A DNA stretch of 64,000 nucleotides from Pseudomonas parafulva (GTDB taxonomy: Bacteria; Pseudomonadota; Gammaproteobacteria; Pseudomonadales; Pseudomonadaceae). A model generated the notes under the pieces. The model did not search any database. It saw only the letters and a list, made by a program, of their open reading frames with translations, and had not been told where the DNA came from. The stretch lies in contig NZ_CP009747.1 in assembly GCF_000800255.1 (NCBI RefSeq), forward strand, positions 1,054,001 to 1,118,000, in the 5' to 3' direction. This document shows positions 56,321 to 64,000 of the stretch, one piece after another (within the stretch, counting starts at the first letter, position 1; every line of letters starts with the position of its first letter). The translations under genes were made by a program, and so were the position numbers.

Positions 56321-56335
56321 GGGTGCCTAGCACCC
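56321..56335. terminator. Inverted repeat after the ATP-grasp gene
   Basis: GGGTGC-CTA-GCACCC forms a compact 6-bp stem just after the ATP-grasp stop. Without a T run on either side its role is uncertain. Confidence 0.4.
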
Positions 56336-56355
56336 GCCCTATTGGAGCCAGTACC

Positions 56356-57336
56356 TCACTGCTGAACGACGTGGCCGAACAGGTTTTGCGCCACATGCAC
56401 GCGGGTCTCGGCATCTTCGCTGATACCGTCCTTGGCCAAGGCCTCGATGTGCGCCTCGATGGCATGGGTCCGTTGGGTCAGGCCGCAGTCGTTGGCGATC
56501 TGAATATTCAAGCCCGGGCGGGCGTTGAGTTCGAGGATCAGTGGACCCTTCTCCTGGTCCAGTACCATGTCCACGCCGATGTAGCCGAGGCCGCACAGTT
56601 CATAACAACTGGCCGCCAGCTTCATGAAACCGTCCCAGTTCGGCAATTGCACACCGTCCACCGAGTTGGTGGTGTCCGGATGCTTGCTGATGATGCGGTT
56701 CAGCCAGGTTCCACGAAGGGTGACGCCGGTGGCCAGGTCGACACCCACGCCGATTGCGCCCTGGTGCAGGTTGGCCTTGCCGCCGGATTGCCGAGTGGGC
56801 AGGCGAAGCATGGCCATCACCGGATACCCCATCAGCACGATGATGCGGATGTCCGGTACCCCTTCGTAGCTGATGCTCTTGAAGATCTGGTCCGGCGTCA
56901 CCCGGTACTCGATCAACGCGCGGTCGCGATGCCCGCCCAGCGAGTACAAGCCGGTGAGGATGCTGGAGATCTGATGCTCGATCTCTTCATGGCTGATGAT
57001 CTTGCCCGACACCGTTCGATAGCGATCCTCGAAGCGGTCGGCGACAACCAATATGCCATCACCCCCTGCGCCTTGGGCGGGTTTGATCACGAAATCGCTG
57101 CGACCGCCGATGATCTGGTCGAGCTTGTCGATCTCTTTTTCGGTCTCGATGACGCCGTACATTTCCGGCACGTGAATGCCGGCTGCCAGTGCACGCTCTT
57201 TGGTGATGATCTTGTCATCGACGATCGGATACAGATGGCGCTTGTTGTACTTGAGTACATAGTCCGCGTTGCGCCGGTTGATGCCCATGATGCCCCGGGC
57301 TTCCAGGGCCTTCCAGGTCTTGATCAGTCCGAACAT
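56356..57336 (-). CDS. ATP-grasp ligase of the retropepsin-transglutaminase operon
   Basis: 326 residues of an ATP-grasp subfamily annotated as alpha-L-glutamate ligase-like (PF14397 type). ATP-grasp motifs: FVIKPAQGAGGDGILVV near 87, PDIRIIVLMGYPVMAMLRLP near 165, and metal-binding LILELNARPGLNIQIAN near 275. Enzymes of this class join an amine to a carboxylate through an acylphosphate. The true substrates are unknown. It shares one base with the stop of the 7TM transglutaminase gene and is third of an operon, after the protease. Genome context (Iyer and Aravind) links this type to peptide or lipid modification. Confidence 0.82.
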   Translation of the reverse strand: MFGLIKTWKALEARGIMGINRRNADYVLKYNKRHLYPIVDDKIITKERALAAGIHVPEMYGVIETEKEIDKLDQIIGGRSDFVIKPAQGAGGDGILVVADRFEDRYRTVSGKIISHEEIEHQISSILTGLYSLGGHRDRALIEYRVTPDQIFKSISYEGVPDIRIIVLMGYPVMAMLRLPTRQSGGKANLHQGAIGVGVDLATGVTLRGTWLNRIISKHPDTTNSVDGVQLPNWDGFMKLAASCYELCGLGYIGVDMVLDQEKGPLILELNARPGLNIQIANDCGLTQRTHAIEAHIEALAKDGISEDAETRVHVAQNLFGHVVQQ

Positions 57337-58871
57337 CAGGCGTCAGCCTTCTTCAGGAATGCCTTGAAGCGCACGAGCTCGGTCAGGCGGTAGCCGCGGT
57401 AGCGACCCATCGCCAGCATGAAGCCCACCAGAATCAACAGCACCGCCGGGAAGGTGAAGACGAAGTACACCGCTTCCGGCACGGTCATCAGCAGGTGCGC
57501 CAGCGAGGCGGCGAACAAGGTGCCGATGGCGACTTTCATCGCATGGCCGCCACCGCGTTCTTCCCAGGTGATCGACAGGCGTTCGATGGTCATGGTCAGG
57601 ATCACCATCGGGAACAGGGCTACCGACAGTCCGCGTTCCAGGCCCAGCTTGTGGCTGAACAGGCTGATGGCGGCGATCAGTACCACCACGAAGGTCAGCA
57701 CCACCGACAAGCGCGGCAGCATCTGCAGTTTAAGGTGTTCGAGATAGGAGCGCAGCGACAGGCCCAAGGCCGTGATCACCGTGAACAGCACGATGCCGAA
57801 GCCCAGCTGCGTCTCGCGGAATGCCAGGGCGATCAGTACGGGGGTGAAGGTGCCCAGGGTCTGGATGCCGATCAGGTTGCGCAGCACCAGGATCACCAGC
57901 ACGCCGATCGGGATCATCACCATGATCATGAAGGTTTGCTGGGTTTGCAGTGGCAAGCCGTACAGGGAGTACTCGAGGAAATCGGCGTCGGTGTTCTCGT
58001 CGGTCAGCTTGGCCAGGCGAATGGCATTCATCTCGCTGTTGTTCATGCTGAAGGTGACTGTGGCTTTCTTGCCGCCGTCGACGGTGATCAGGTTGTCATC
58101 GCCTGTCCACCACAGCAGGCGATCGTTGGGCAGGCCTTGCTCGCCGGTTTCCGGGTTGAAGTACAGCCAGTCATTGCCGTTGAAGCTGCGCAGCCACAGT
58201 TCAGGGCTCTGCGGCGTATCGGCCACCAAGCGCACGGTATGGACCTTTTCCATCGGCACGTGGGCGATCGACAGCAGCAGGTCGATGACCTGGGCCTTTT
58301 TCAGCGGCGAGCTGTCACCGGCCAGCAGGAGCTTGGCGTTGTCGTCGTTGGGGTTGTTGACGCGCTTGATGGTCTCGCTGACGAAGGTCTCGACGTCGGC
58401 CGAATGCTGGCGAATAGGGGCCATGAGCGCTTCGGCGGCGATCTTCTCCGGACCCTCGACGGCCAGGCTGTCGCGGAAAGTCGGGCCTTTGATCTTGGCC
58501 TTTTCGGTGCTGTAGCGCTTGGTCAGGACCAGGCGGTAGTAAAGGGTCTGGTTACCGCTGGCGCGACGGGCCGACCAGGTGACCTTGCGGTTGCCGTCAG
58601 CGCGGTTGACGCTGACGCCATAGTTGTTGGAGATGAAGCTCTCGTTGAGGCTGACGTAATCACGGTTCAGCGGCGGAACGTACATCTGGATCTTCACCGG
58701 GTCCTTGGGACTGGCGACGAACTCGACCTTGGCGTCGATGTTCCACAGATCGTCCGTCTCGTCTTCGGTCACCGGGATGCCGAGGACGAAGATCTGATAG
58801 CAAGTGACCGTCACGCCCAGCAACACCAGGATGGTGATCAGGACTTTCAGGTGCAGGGTCAGAGAGCGCAT
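57336..58871 (-). CDS. Inactive transglutaminase fused to seven membrane helices
   Basis: 511 residues. One N-terminal anchor, a periplasmic domain of about 230 residues that begins near ETDDLWNID, and seven C-terminal helices (about 300-500, MIPIGVLVILVLRNLIGIQ, LFTVITALGLSLRSYL and others). This fits the inactive transglutaminase plus 7TM family (PF14400/PF14402), in which the Cys-His-Asp triad is lost. I see no obvious catalytic Cys in the periplasmic part. It follows the protease by 5 bases and overlaps the ATP-grasp by 1, so the three proteins are co-made. Proposed role in binding or exporting a modified peptide is inference. Confidence 0.82.
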   Translation of the reverse strand: MRSLTLHLKVLITILVLLGVTVTCYQIFVLGIPVTEDETDDLWNIDAKVEFVASPKDPVKIQMYVPPLNRDYVSLNESFISNNYGVSVNRADGNRKVTWSARRASGNQTLYYRLVLTKRYSTEKAKIKGPTFRDSLAVEGPEKIAAEALMAPIRQHSADVETFVSETIKRVNNPNDDNAKLLLAGDSSPLKKAQVIDLLLSIAHVPMEKVHTVRLVADTPQSPELWLRSFNGNDWLYFNPETGEQGLPNDRLLWWTGDDNLITVDGGKKATVTFSMNNSEMNAIRLAKLTDENTDADFLEYSLYGLPLQTQQTFMIMVMIPIGVLVILVLRNLIGIQTLGTFTPVLIALAFRETQLGFGIVLFTVITALGLSLRSYLEHLKLQMLPRLSVVLTFVVVLIAAISLFSHKLGLERGLSVALFPMVILTMTIERLSITWEERGGGHAMKVAIGTLFAASLAHLLMTVPEAVYFVFTFPAVLLILVGFMLAMGRYRGYRLTELVRFKAFLKKADA

Positions 58872-58876
58872 CGGGG

Positions 58877-59413
58877 TTACTCTACTTTGGGAGCTTCGGT
58901 GGCGCAGGCAGGTTTGCCGGCCGCGTATTTGAGGCTAGGGTCGACCAGCGCGTCGAAGTGCTTGAGCGCCTCGGAACCGATGAGCAGCGGGAACTGGAAC
59001 GCGCTGCGGTCGGTGAGGTTGACTTCGATGGTGCGCAGGGCCTGGCCCATGCAGATGTTCAGTTCGATCACCGGGCGATTGGTGTAGGCCTTGCCCTGGT
59101 CGGGATCGTAATCGCTGGCGCGTCGCTTGATCTTGCTGATACGGGCCAGGGGACGTTCGATGGGGTGCTTGTGGGCGGCGTCGATGGCCAGGTAGAAGCG
59201 TACCCAGCTCTCCCCGTTGCGCTTGAAGCGCTTGATGTCACGGGCGCTGAGCGACGCGGTCTTGGCGCCGGTGTCCAACTTGGCGGCCACTTCGAGGTCC
59301 AGGTCGCCCAGGCGGGCGTATTCGTTCAGGCCGTACACGGTCTTCTCGCCCGCGTGGCCGAGCGCCGGCAGTGCGGCGAGGCAGAACAACAGTGAAGAAA
59401 AAATGGGTCTCAT
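58877..59413 (-). CDS. Retropepsin-like protease of the ATP-grasp operon
   Basis: 178 residues. Signal peptide (LLFCLAALPALGHA) and a mature domain with the DTGA aspartic motif at 47-50 (AAKLDTGAKTAS). This is the family annotated as ATP-dependent zinc protease (PF05618), whose fold and DTGA resemble retroviral aspartic proteases, so the zinc name is likely misleading. Being periplasmic, it can meet the periplasmic domain of the next gene's product. It is the first gene of the operon; ATG 59413 is the most plausible start. Confidence 0.82.
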   Translation of the reverse strand: MRPIFSSLLFCLAALPALGHAGEKTVYGLNEYARLGDLDLEVAAKLDTGAKTASLSARDIKRFKRNGESWVRFYLAIDAAHKHPIERPLARISKIKRRASDYDPDQGKAYTNRPVIELNICMGQALRTIEVNLTDRSAFQFPLLIGSEALKHFDALVDPSLKYAAGKPACATEAPKVE

Positions 59414-59606
59414 AGTCCTGGCGCGGTGCTGTCTGAGTTCGGGGCAGGGCGCGAGCGCCTCGTTCATCTGTCAACAGCATGAAATGATGACAGGCACACT
59501 ATCCGTAATCCTTCGGGAGCGCGGCATTCTATCACGCCGACGTCTTGACGCCAGCGCGCTGCGATCAGACCGCAGCGTTGGGCGGTAAGTTCTGCGTTGG
59601 TAGATT

Positions 59607-59687
59607 GTCGACAATATGGTTTTCGCCTTTGACTATAAATCGGTTTGTGGCTAAATTCAGGGTCGTAAGCCTTAAAGGTGTCGACAA
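59607..59687 (+). promoter_or_regulatory. Pair of GntR-type operators before the prp regulator
   Basis: ATTGTCGACAAT (about 59607-59618) is a perfect 12-base palindrome, and GTGTCGACAATAA (about 59677-59689) repeats the core TGTCGACAAT about 70 bases later, ending at the start codon. Both fit FadR/GntR-class operators. Inferred: self-repression of the regulator. Confidence 0.65.
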
Positions 59688-59689
59688 TA

Positions 59690-60406
59690 ATGCTACAAGC
59701 ACCCTCAGCCTTTGCCCCGGCTGCCGAGGATGGCGAAACCCTGTCCGAGCATGTGTTTCGCCGCATCCAGGCGGCCATCGTCAAGGGCGACATCGCGCCC
59801 GGCAGCAAGATCTCCGAGCCCGAGCTGGCGCGCACCTATGGCATCAGCCGTGGCCCTCTGCGCGAGGCCATCCACCGTCTGGAGGGGCAGCGTCTGCTGG
59901 TGCGCATCCCCCATGTCGGTGCGCGGGTGGTCTCGCTCAATCCTGCCGAGCTGGTCGAACTCTATGAAATCCGCGAGTCGCTCGAAGGTATGGCCTGTCG
60001 CTTGGCCGCCGAGCGCATGAGCGTGGAGCAGATCGACGAGCTGCGCCGCGTGCTCGATACCCACGAGCGCGACGCAGCCTTCCAGGCAGGGCTGGGTTAC
60101 TACCAGCAGGAAGGCGATTTCGACTTCCACTATCGGATCATCCAGGGCAGCGGCAACCAGACCCTGGTGAAGATGCTCTGTGGCGAGTTGTATCAACTGG
60201 TGCGCATGTACCGTATCCAGTTCTCGGCCACGCCCAACCGGCCGCGCCACGCCTTCGCCGAACACCACCGCATTCTCGATGCCATCGCCGAACGCGATGG
60301 TGAACTGGCCGAACTGCTGATGCGTCGCCATATCGCGGCGTCCAAGCGCAACATCGAGCGTCACTACCAAGGCGCCGACAACACTAGTCCACGAGGTGAG
60401 TCATGA
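59690..60406 (+). CDS. GntR-family regulator of the 2-methylcitrate cluster
   Basis: 238 residues. N-terminal winged helix ([45 protein letters not shown], in parts) and FCD effector domain ([52 protein letters not shown]) with His and Asp residues that bind metal and ligand. FadR-subfamily repressors of propionate catabolism in Pseudomonas fit this. ATG 59690 is preferred; GTG 59678 overlaps the second operator. The stop overlaps prpB by 4 bases, so regulator and enzymes are co-transcribed. Confidence 0.88.
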   Translation: MLQAPSAFAPAAEDGETLSEHVFRRIQAAIVKGDIAPGSKISEPELARTYGISRGPLREAIHRLEGQRLLVRIPHVGARVVSLNPAELVELYEIRESLEGMACRLAAERMSVEQIDELRRVLDTHERDAAFQAGLGYYQQEGDFDFHYRIIQGSGNQTLVKMLCGELYQLVRMYRIQFSATPNRPRHAFAEHHRILDAIAERDGELAELLMRRHIAASKRNIERHYQGADNTSPRGES

Positions 60407-61293
60407 CTGTGAAGAGCACTCCCGGCCAGCGTTTCCGCGATGCGGTCGCCGCCGAACATCCGCTGCAGGTGGTCGGGACCATCAACGCCAACCATGCGCT
60501 GCTGGCCAAACGTGCCGGATTCAAGGCCATCTACCTGTCTGGAGGGGGCGTCGCCGCCGGGTCCCTGGGGTTGCCTGACCTGGGCATCACCGGGTTGGAC
60601 GACGTACTCACCGATGTCCGCCGGATCACCGATGTCTGCGACCTGCCGCTTCTGGTGGATGTGGACACCGGCTTTGGCGCCTCGGCGTTCAACGTGGCTC
60701 GCACGGTGCGCTCCATGAGCAAGTTCGGAGCTGCAGCCATTCATATCGAGGACCAGGTCGGCGCCAAGCGCTGCGGTCATCGACCGAACAAGGAAATCGT
60801 CTCGCAGCAGGAGATGGTCGATCGTATCAAGGCGGCGGTCGATGCGCGGACCGACGACAGCTTCGTGATCATGGCGCGCACCGACGCGCTGGCAGTCGAA
60901 GGGCTGAACGCGGCCCTGGACCGCGCTGCGGCCTGTGTCGAGGCGGGCGCCGACATGATCTTCCCCGAGGCCATTACCGAGCTGCAGATGTACAAGACCT
61001 TCGCTGACCGAGTAAAGGCGCCTATCTTGGCCAACATCACTGAGTTCGGCGCCACGCCACTGTTCACCACCGAGGAGTTGGCAGCCGTCGACGTGTCCTT
61101 GGTGTTGTATCCGTTGTCGGCATTCCGCGCCATGAACAAGGCGGCCGAGAACGTCTACACCGCGCTGCGCCGTGATGGCACGCAGAAGCAGGTGGTGGAC
61201 ACGATGCAGACGCGTATGGAGCTTTACGATGCCATTGGCTACCACGCCTTCGAGCAGAGCCTCGATGCGTTGTTCGCACAGAAAAAAGGCTGA
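60403..61293 (+). CDS. prpB: PrpB, 2-methylisocitrate lyase
   Basis: 296 residues of the isocitrate lyase superfamily. Substrate motifs: [20 protein letters not shown] near 47, DVDTGFG near 85, [19 protein letters not shown] near 117 with catalytic KRCGH, and [12 protein letters not shown] near 158. Cleaves 2-methylisocitrate to pyruvate and succinate in the 2-methylcitrate cycle of propionyl-CoA use. Overlaps gntR by 4 bases and is 69 bases before prpC. Confidence 0.95.
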   Translation: MTVKSTPGQRFRDAVAAEHPLQVVGTINANHALLAKRAGFKAIYLSGGGVAAGSLGLPDLGITGLDDVLTDVRRITDVCDLPLLVDVDTGFGASAFNVARTVRSMSKFGAAAIHIEDQVGAKRCGHRPNKEIVSQQEMVDRIKAAVDARTDDSFVIMARTDALAVEGLNAALDRAAACVEAGADMIFPEAITELQMYKTFADRVKAPILANITEFGATPLFTTEELAAVDVSLVLYPLSAFRAMNKAAENVYTALRRDGTQKQVVDTMQTRMELYDAIGYHAFEQSLDALFAQKKG

Positions 61294-61362
61294 TGACCGA
61301 ACAGGTCAGGCCCGATTAGCCAGCAAGACTTCATAACAATTTCAAGAAAGGAGAACCATCCC

Positions 61363-62490
61363 ATGGCCGAAGCAAAAGTACTCAGCGGTGCCGGCCTGCG
61401 CGGCCAGGTGGCCGGGCAGACCGCGCTGTCGACCGTCGGCCAGGCCGGTGCCGGCCTGACCTACCGTGGCTACGACGTGCGTGATCTGGCAGCAGGTGCC
61501 GAATTCGAGGAAGTGGCGTATTTGCTGCTGTATGGCGAGCTGCCGAGCAAGGCCGAGCTCGCCGACTACAAGCACCGACTCAAAGCGCTGCGTGACCTGC
61601 CGCAGGCGCTCAAGGAAGTCCTCGAGCGTATCCCGCGCGACGCCCACCCGATGGATGTCATGCGCACGGGCTGTTCGCTGCTCGGCACGCTGGAGCCGGA
61701 GCTGACCTTCGATGCTCAGCGCGACAGGACCGACCGTCTGCTGGCGCTGTTCCCGGCAGTCATGTGCTACTGGTATCGCTTCAGTCACCACGGCGTGCGC
61801 ATCGACTGCAGCAGCGACGAGGACAGCCTGGGTGGTCATTTCCTTTATCTGTTGCACGGCAAGAAGCCCAGCGATCTGCACGTGAAGGTGATGAACGTCT
61901 CGCTGATCCTTTACGCCGAGCACGAGTTCAACGCCTCCACCTTCACTGCGCGCGTTTGCGCCTCGACATTGTCCGATCTTTATTCGTGCATCACAGCGGC
62001 CATCGGCGCGCTGCGCGGACCGCTGCATGGCGGCGCCAACGAGGCGGCCATGGAGCTGATCGAGCGCTTCCAAAGTCCGCAGGAGGCCAGCGCCGAACTG
62101 CTGCGCATGCTTGAGCGCAAGGACAAGATCATGGGCTTCGGCCATGCGATCTACAAGGAGTCCGATCCGCGCAACGAGGTGATCAAGGGCTGGTCGAAAC
62201 AGCTCGCCGACGAGGTGGGTGATACCGTGCTCTACCCAGTCTCCGAAGCCATCGACAAGACCATGTGGGAGCAGAAGCGGCTTTTCCCCAACGCCGATTT
62301 CTACCATGCCTCGGCGTATCACTTCATGGGCATCCCGACCAAGCTGTTCACACCGATCTTCGTCTGTTCGCGGCTGACCGGCTGGGCCGCGCATGTCTTC
62401 GAGCAACGGGCAAACAACCGCATCATTCGACCCAGTGCCGAATACACCGGTGTCGAGCAGCGTCAGTTCGTGCCGATCGATCGGCGCTGA
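61363..62490 (+). CDS. prpC: PrpC, 2-methylcitrate synthase
   Basis: 375 residues of the citrate synthase family. Conserved residues in GYDVRDLAAGAEFEEVAYLLLYGELP near 35, SLILYAEHEFNASTFTARV near 185, GPLHGGANEAAME near 225 (active His) and MGFGHAIYKESDPRN near 260, with the second active His. Condenses propionyl-CoA with oxaloacetate. AAAGGAG precedes ATG 61363 by 8 bases. It follows prpB and precedes acnD with a repeat-bearing gap of 170 bases. Confidence 0.95.
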   Translation: MAEAKVLSGAGLRGQVAGQTALSTVGQAGAGLTYRGYDVRDLAAGAEFEEVAYLLLYGELPSKAELADYKHRLKALRDLPQALKEVLERIPRDAHPMDVMRTGCSLLGTLEPELTFDAQRDRTDRLLALFPAVMCYWYRFSHHGVRIDCSSDEDSLGGHFLYLLHGKKPSDLHVKVMNVSLILYAEHEFNASTFTARVCASTLSDLYSCITAAIGALRGPLHGGANEAAMELIERFQSPQEASAELLRMLERKDKIMGFGHAIYKESDPRNEVIKGWSKQLADEVGDTVLYPVSEAIDKTMWEQKRLFPNADFYHASAYHFMGIPTKLFTPIFVCSRLTGWAAHVFEQRANNRIIRPSAEYTGVEQRQFVPIDRR

Positions 62491-62503
62491 CTCACCGGTC
62501 GTG

Positions 62504-62604
62504 GGGCTGCATTGCAGCCCTGTTGCGATCCAAGACCGCTCCCGCAGGGGCGGCGCTGTACCTGTGGGAAGCGGCCTTGGGTCGCGAAAGGGCCGCGCAG
62601 CGGC
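62504..62604. repeat. REP-like palindromic element between prpC and acnD
   Basis: A first hairpin GGGCTGC-ATT-GCAGCCC (62504-62520) is followed by GACCGCTCCCGCAGG (62534-62548) facing CCTGTGGGAAGCGGCC (62561-62576) and GGCC-...-GGGCCGCGC. The CCTGTGGGA-GCGGCC core and GTCGCGAAAGGGCCGCGCAGCG tail are typical of P. putida-type REP repeats as I remember them. Lies inside the operon, in the 170-base gap. Confidence 0.65.
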
Positions 62605-62660
62605 TCCCGATGCCCGGCAATGCTCCTGCTACCGATCACCGTGACGAGCCTGATAACGAC

Positions 62661-64000
62661 ATGAACAGCGCATACCGCAAACTCCTGCCAGGCACCGGCC
62701 TGGATTATTTCGACGCTCGCCAGGCGGTCGAGGCGATCACGCCCGGCGCCTACGACCGTCTTCCCTACACCTCGCGCGTACTGGCCGAAAACCTGGTGCG
62801 CCGCTGCGACCCCGCGACGCTGAACGCCTCGCTGGCGCAGTTGATCGAGCGCAAGCGCGACCTCGATTTTCCCTGGTACCCGGCACGTGTGGTGTGCCAC
62901 GACATTCTTGGCCAGACTGCATTGGTAGACCTGGCTGGCCTGCGCGACGCCATCGCCGACATGGGCGGCGATCCTGCACAGGTCAACCCGGTGGTGCCGG
63001 TGCAACTGATCGTCGACCACTCGCTGGCCGTGGAGTGCGGCGGCTTCGATCCGCAAGCGTTCGAAAAGAACCGCGCCATCGAGGATCGGCGCAACGAAGA
63101 TCGTTTCCATTTCATCAACTGGACCAAGCAGGCGTTCAAGAACGTCGATGTGATCCAGCCGGGCAACGGCATCATGCATCAGATCAACCTGGAGAAGATG
63201 TCGCCGGTCATTCAAAGCGACCATGGCGTGGCGTTCCCGGACACCTGTGTCGGTACCGACAGCCATACCCCGCATGTCGATGCCCTGGGGGTGATCGCGA
63301 TCGGTGTGGGCGGTCTCGAAGCCGAGAACGTGATGCTGGGGCGTGCGTCGTGGATGCGCCTGCCGGAAATCGTCGGCGTTGAGCTCACCGGCAAGCTCGA
63401 CCCAGGCATCACCGCCACCGACCTGGTGCTCGCGCTGACCGAGTTCCTGCGCAAGCAGAAAGTGGTCGGCGCCTACCTCGAGTTCCACGGCGTCGGTGCC
63501 CAGGCGCTGACCTTGGGCGACCGCGCGACCATCTCCAACATGGCGCCTGAGTACGGTGCCACGGCGGCCATGTTCGCCATCGACCAGCAGACCCTCGACT
63601 ACCTGCGTCTGACCGGGCGTGAGGATCGCCAAGTGCAGTTGGTGGAGACTTACGCCAAGGTCGCCGGCCTGTGGGCCGACAGCCTGGCCAAGGCCGAGTA
63701 CGAGCGCACCCTGAGCTTCGATCTGTCGAGCGTGGTGCGCAACATGGCCGGTCCGTCCAACCCGCATGCCCGCGTGGCCACACGCGACCTGGCAGCCAAG
63801 GGCATCGCGGGGGCGTGGGAAGACGTGCCGGGACAGATGCCCGATGGGGCGGTGATCATCGCGGCCATCACCAGTTGCACCAACACCAGCAATCCGCGCA
63901 ACGTCATCGCCGCCGGTCTGTTGGCGCGCAACGCCAACCGCCTCGGACTGACACGCAAGCCGTGGGTGAAGTCGTCTCTGGCGCCGGGTTCCAAGGCGGT
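62661..64000 (+). CDS. acnD: AcnD, Fe/S-dependent 2-methylcitrate dehydratase (partial)
   Basis: The frame opens at ATG 62661 (MNSAYRKLLPGTGLDYFDA) and continues without a stop to the window edge, giving 446 codons of a protein that should be about 860 residues. Aconitase signatures are visible: PVQLIVDHSLAVE near 113, GTDSHTPHVDALGVIAIGVGGLEAEN near 193, and SCTNTSNPRNV near 410, whose Cys is one of the iron-sulfur ligands. AcnD dehydrates 2-methylcitrate together with PrpF. No good ribosome site precedes the ATG. Third enzyme gene of the cluster after a REP-bearing gap; prpF, expected next, is outside. Confidence 0.93.
   Translation, partial: MNSAYRKLLPGTGLDYFDARQAVEAITPGAYDRLPYTSRVLAENLVRRCDPATLNASLAQLIERKRDLDFPWYPARVVCHDILGQTALVDLAGLRDAIADMGGDPAQVNPVVPVQLIVDHSLAVECGGFDPQAFEKNRAIEDRRNEDRFHFINWTKQAFKNVDVIQPGNGIMHQINLEKMSPVIQSDHGVAFPDTCVGTDSHTPHVDALGVIAIGVGGLEAENVMLGRASWMRLPEIVGVELTGKLDPGITATDLVLALTEFLRKQKVVGAYLEFHGVGAQALTLGDRATISNMAPEYGATAAMFAIDQQTLDYLRLTGREDRQVQLVETYAKVAGLWADSLAKAEYERTLSFDLSSVVRNMAGPSNPHARVATRDLAAKGIAGAWEDVPGQMPDGAVIIAAITSCTNTSNPRNVIAAGLLARNANRLGLTRKPWVKSSLAPGSKA

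Noticed and set aside
62463..63767. 434-codon minus-strand frame opposite prpC and acnD
   Set aside because: The plus strand codes for acnD with aconitase motifs throughout; the antisense frame has an odd Gln/His/Ala-rich composition.

Overview
The window is a piece of a Pseudomonas chromosome, most likely from the P. putida/fluorescens lineage. The evidence is the gene content (pyoverdine maturation and export genes, oprI lipoprotein, tig-clpP-clpX-lon-hupB-ppiD, prpB-prpC-acnD with a GntR regulator), the high G+C coding bias, and Pseudomonas-type regulatory sites. Gene order from moaB onward resembles what I remember of P. putida; the species cannot be fixed from the sequence alone. No phage, IS element, rRNA or CRISPR array was seen.

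Bases 1-7400 are a pyoverdine island: the 5' end of a probable dermonecrotic-toxin-like gene, the periplasmic tyrosinase pvdP, the divergent-oriented exporter pvdR-pvdT-opmQ, and an FpvI-like ECF sigma factor. pvdP and pvdR each carry an exact TAAAT-N16-CGT iron-starvation (PvdS) promoter. A third copy lies far away, in front of a diaminobutyrate aminotransferase (pvdH) at 22 kb, which links that distant gene to the same regulon. Bases 7400-8040 hold a large imperfect inverted repeat with no gene.

Bases 8100-24400 hold an MFS carrier, a dCache chemoreceptor, small Pseudomonas proteins, a tRNA-Pro, molybdopterin genes moaB-moeA, a YegS-type lipid kinase, a NarL-type two-component pair, an orphan HPt-like protein beside a cheV gene with a FliA-type promoter, a MOSC protein, an OmpR-type two-component pair, pvdH and folD. 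A four-tRNA cluster (Arg, His, Leu, His) follows, then the proteostasis block tig, clpP, clpX, lon, hupB, ppiD, in which clpX and lon show sigma-32-like promoters.

Bases 34-52 kb are mostly housekeeping or envelope genes: patatin phospholipase, CHAD protein, thioesterase, a second chemoreceptor, tatD, an MltF-like transglycosylase, DoxX, greB, the ybbAP-like ABC transporter with divergent tesA, an L,D-transpeptidase, oprI, DAHP synthase, a ketopantoate reductase-like protein and a universal stress protein. Bases 53-64 kb carry cysB, cysH, pabB, a poorly understood three-gene unit (retropepsin-like protease, inactive transglutaminase with seven membrane helices, ATP-grasp ligase) and the 2-methylcitrate cluster gntR-prpB-prpC-acnD, the last gene running off the end. 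Start sites were chosen by ribosome binding site and family length where possible; promoter calls are by eye and untested.
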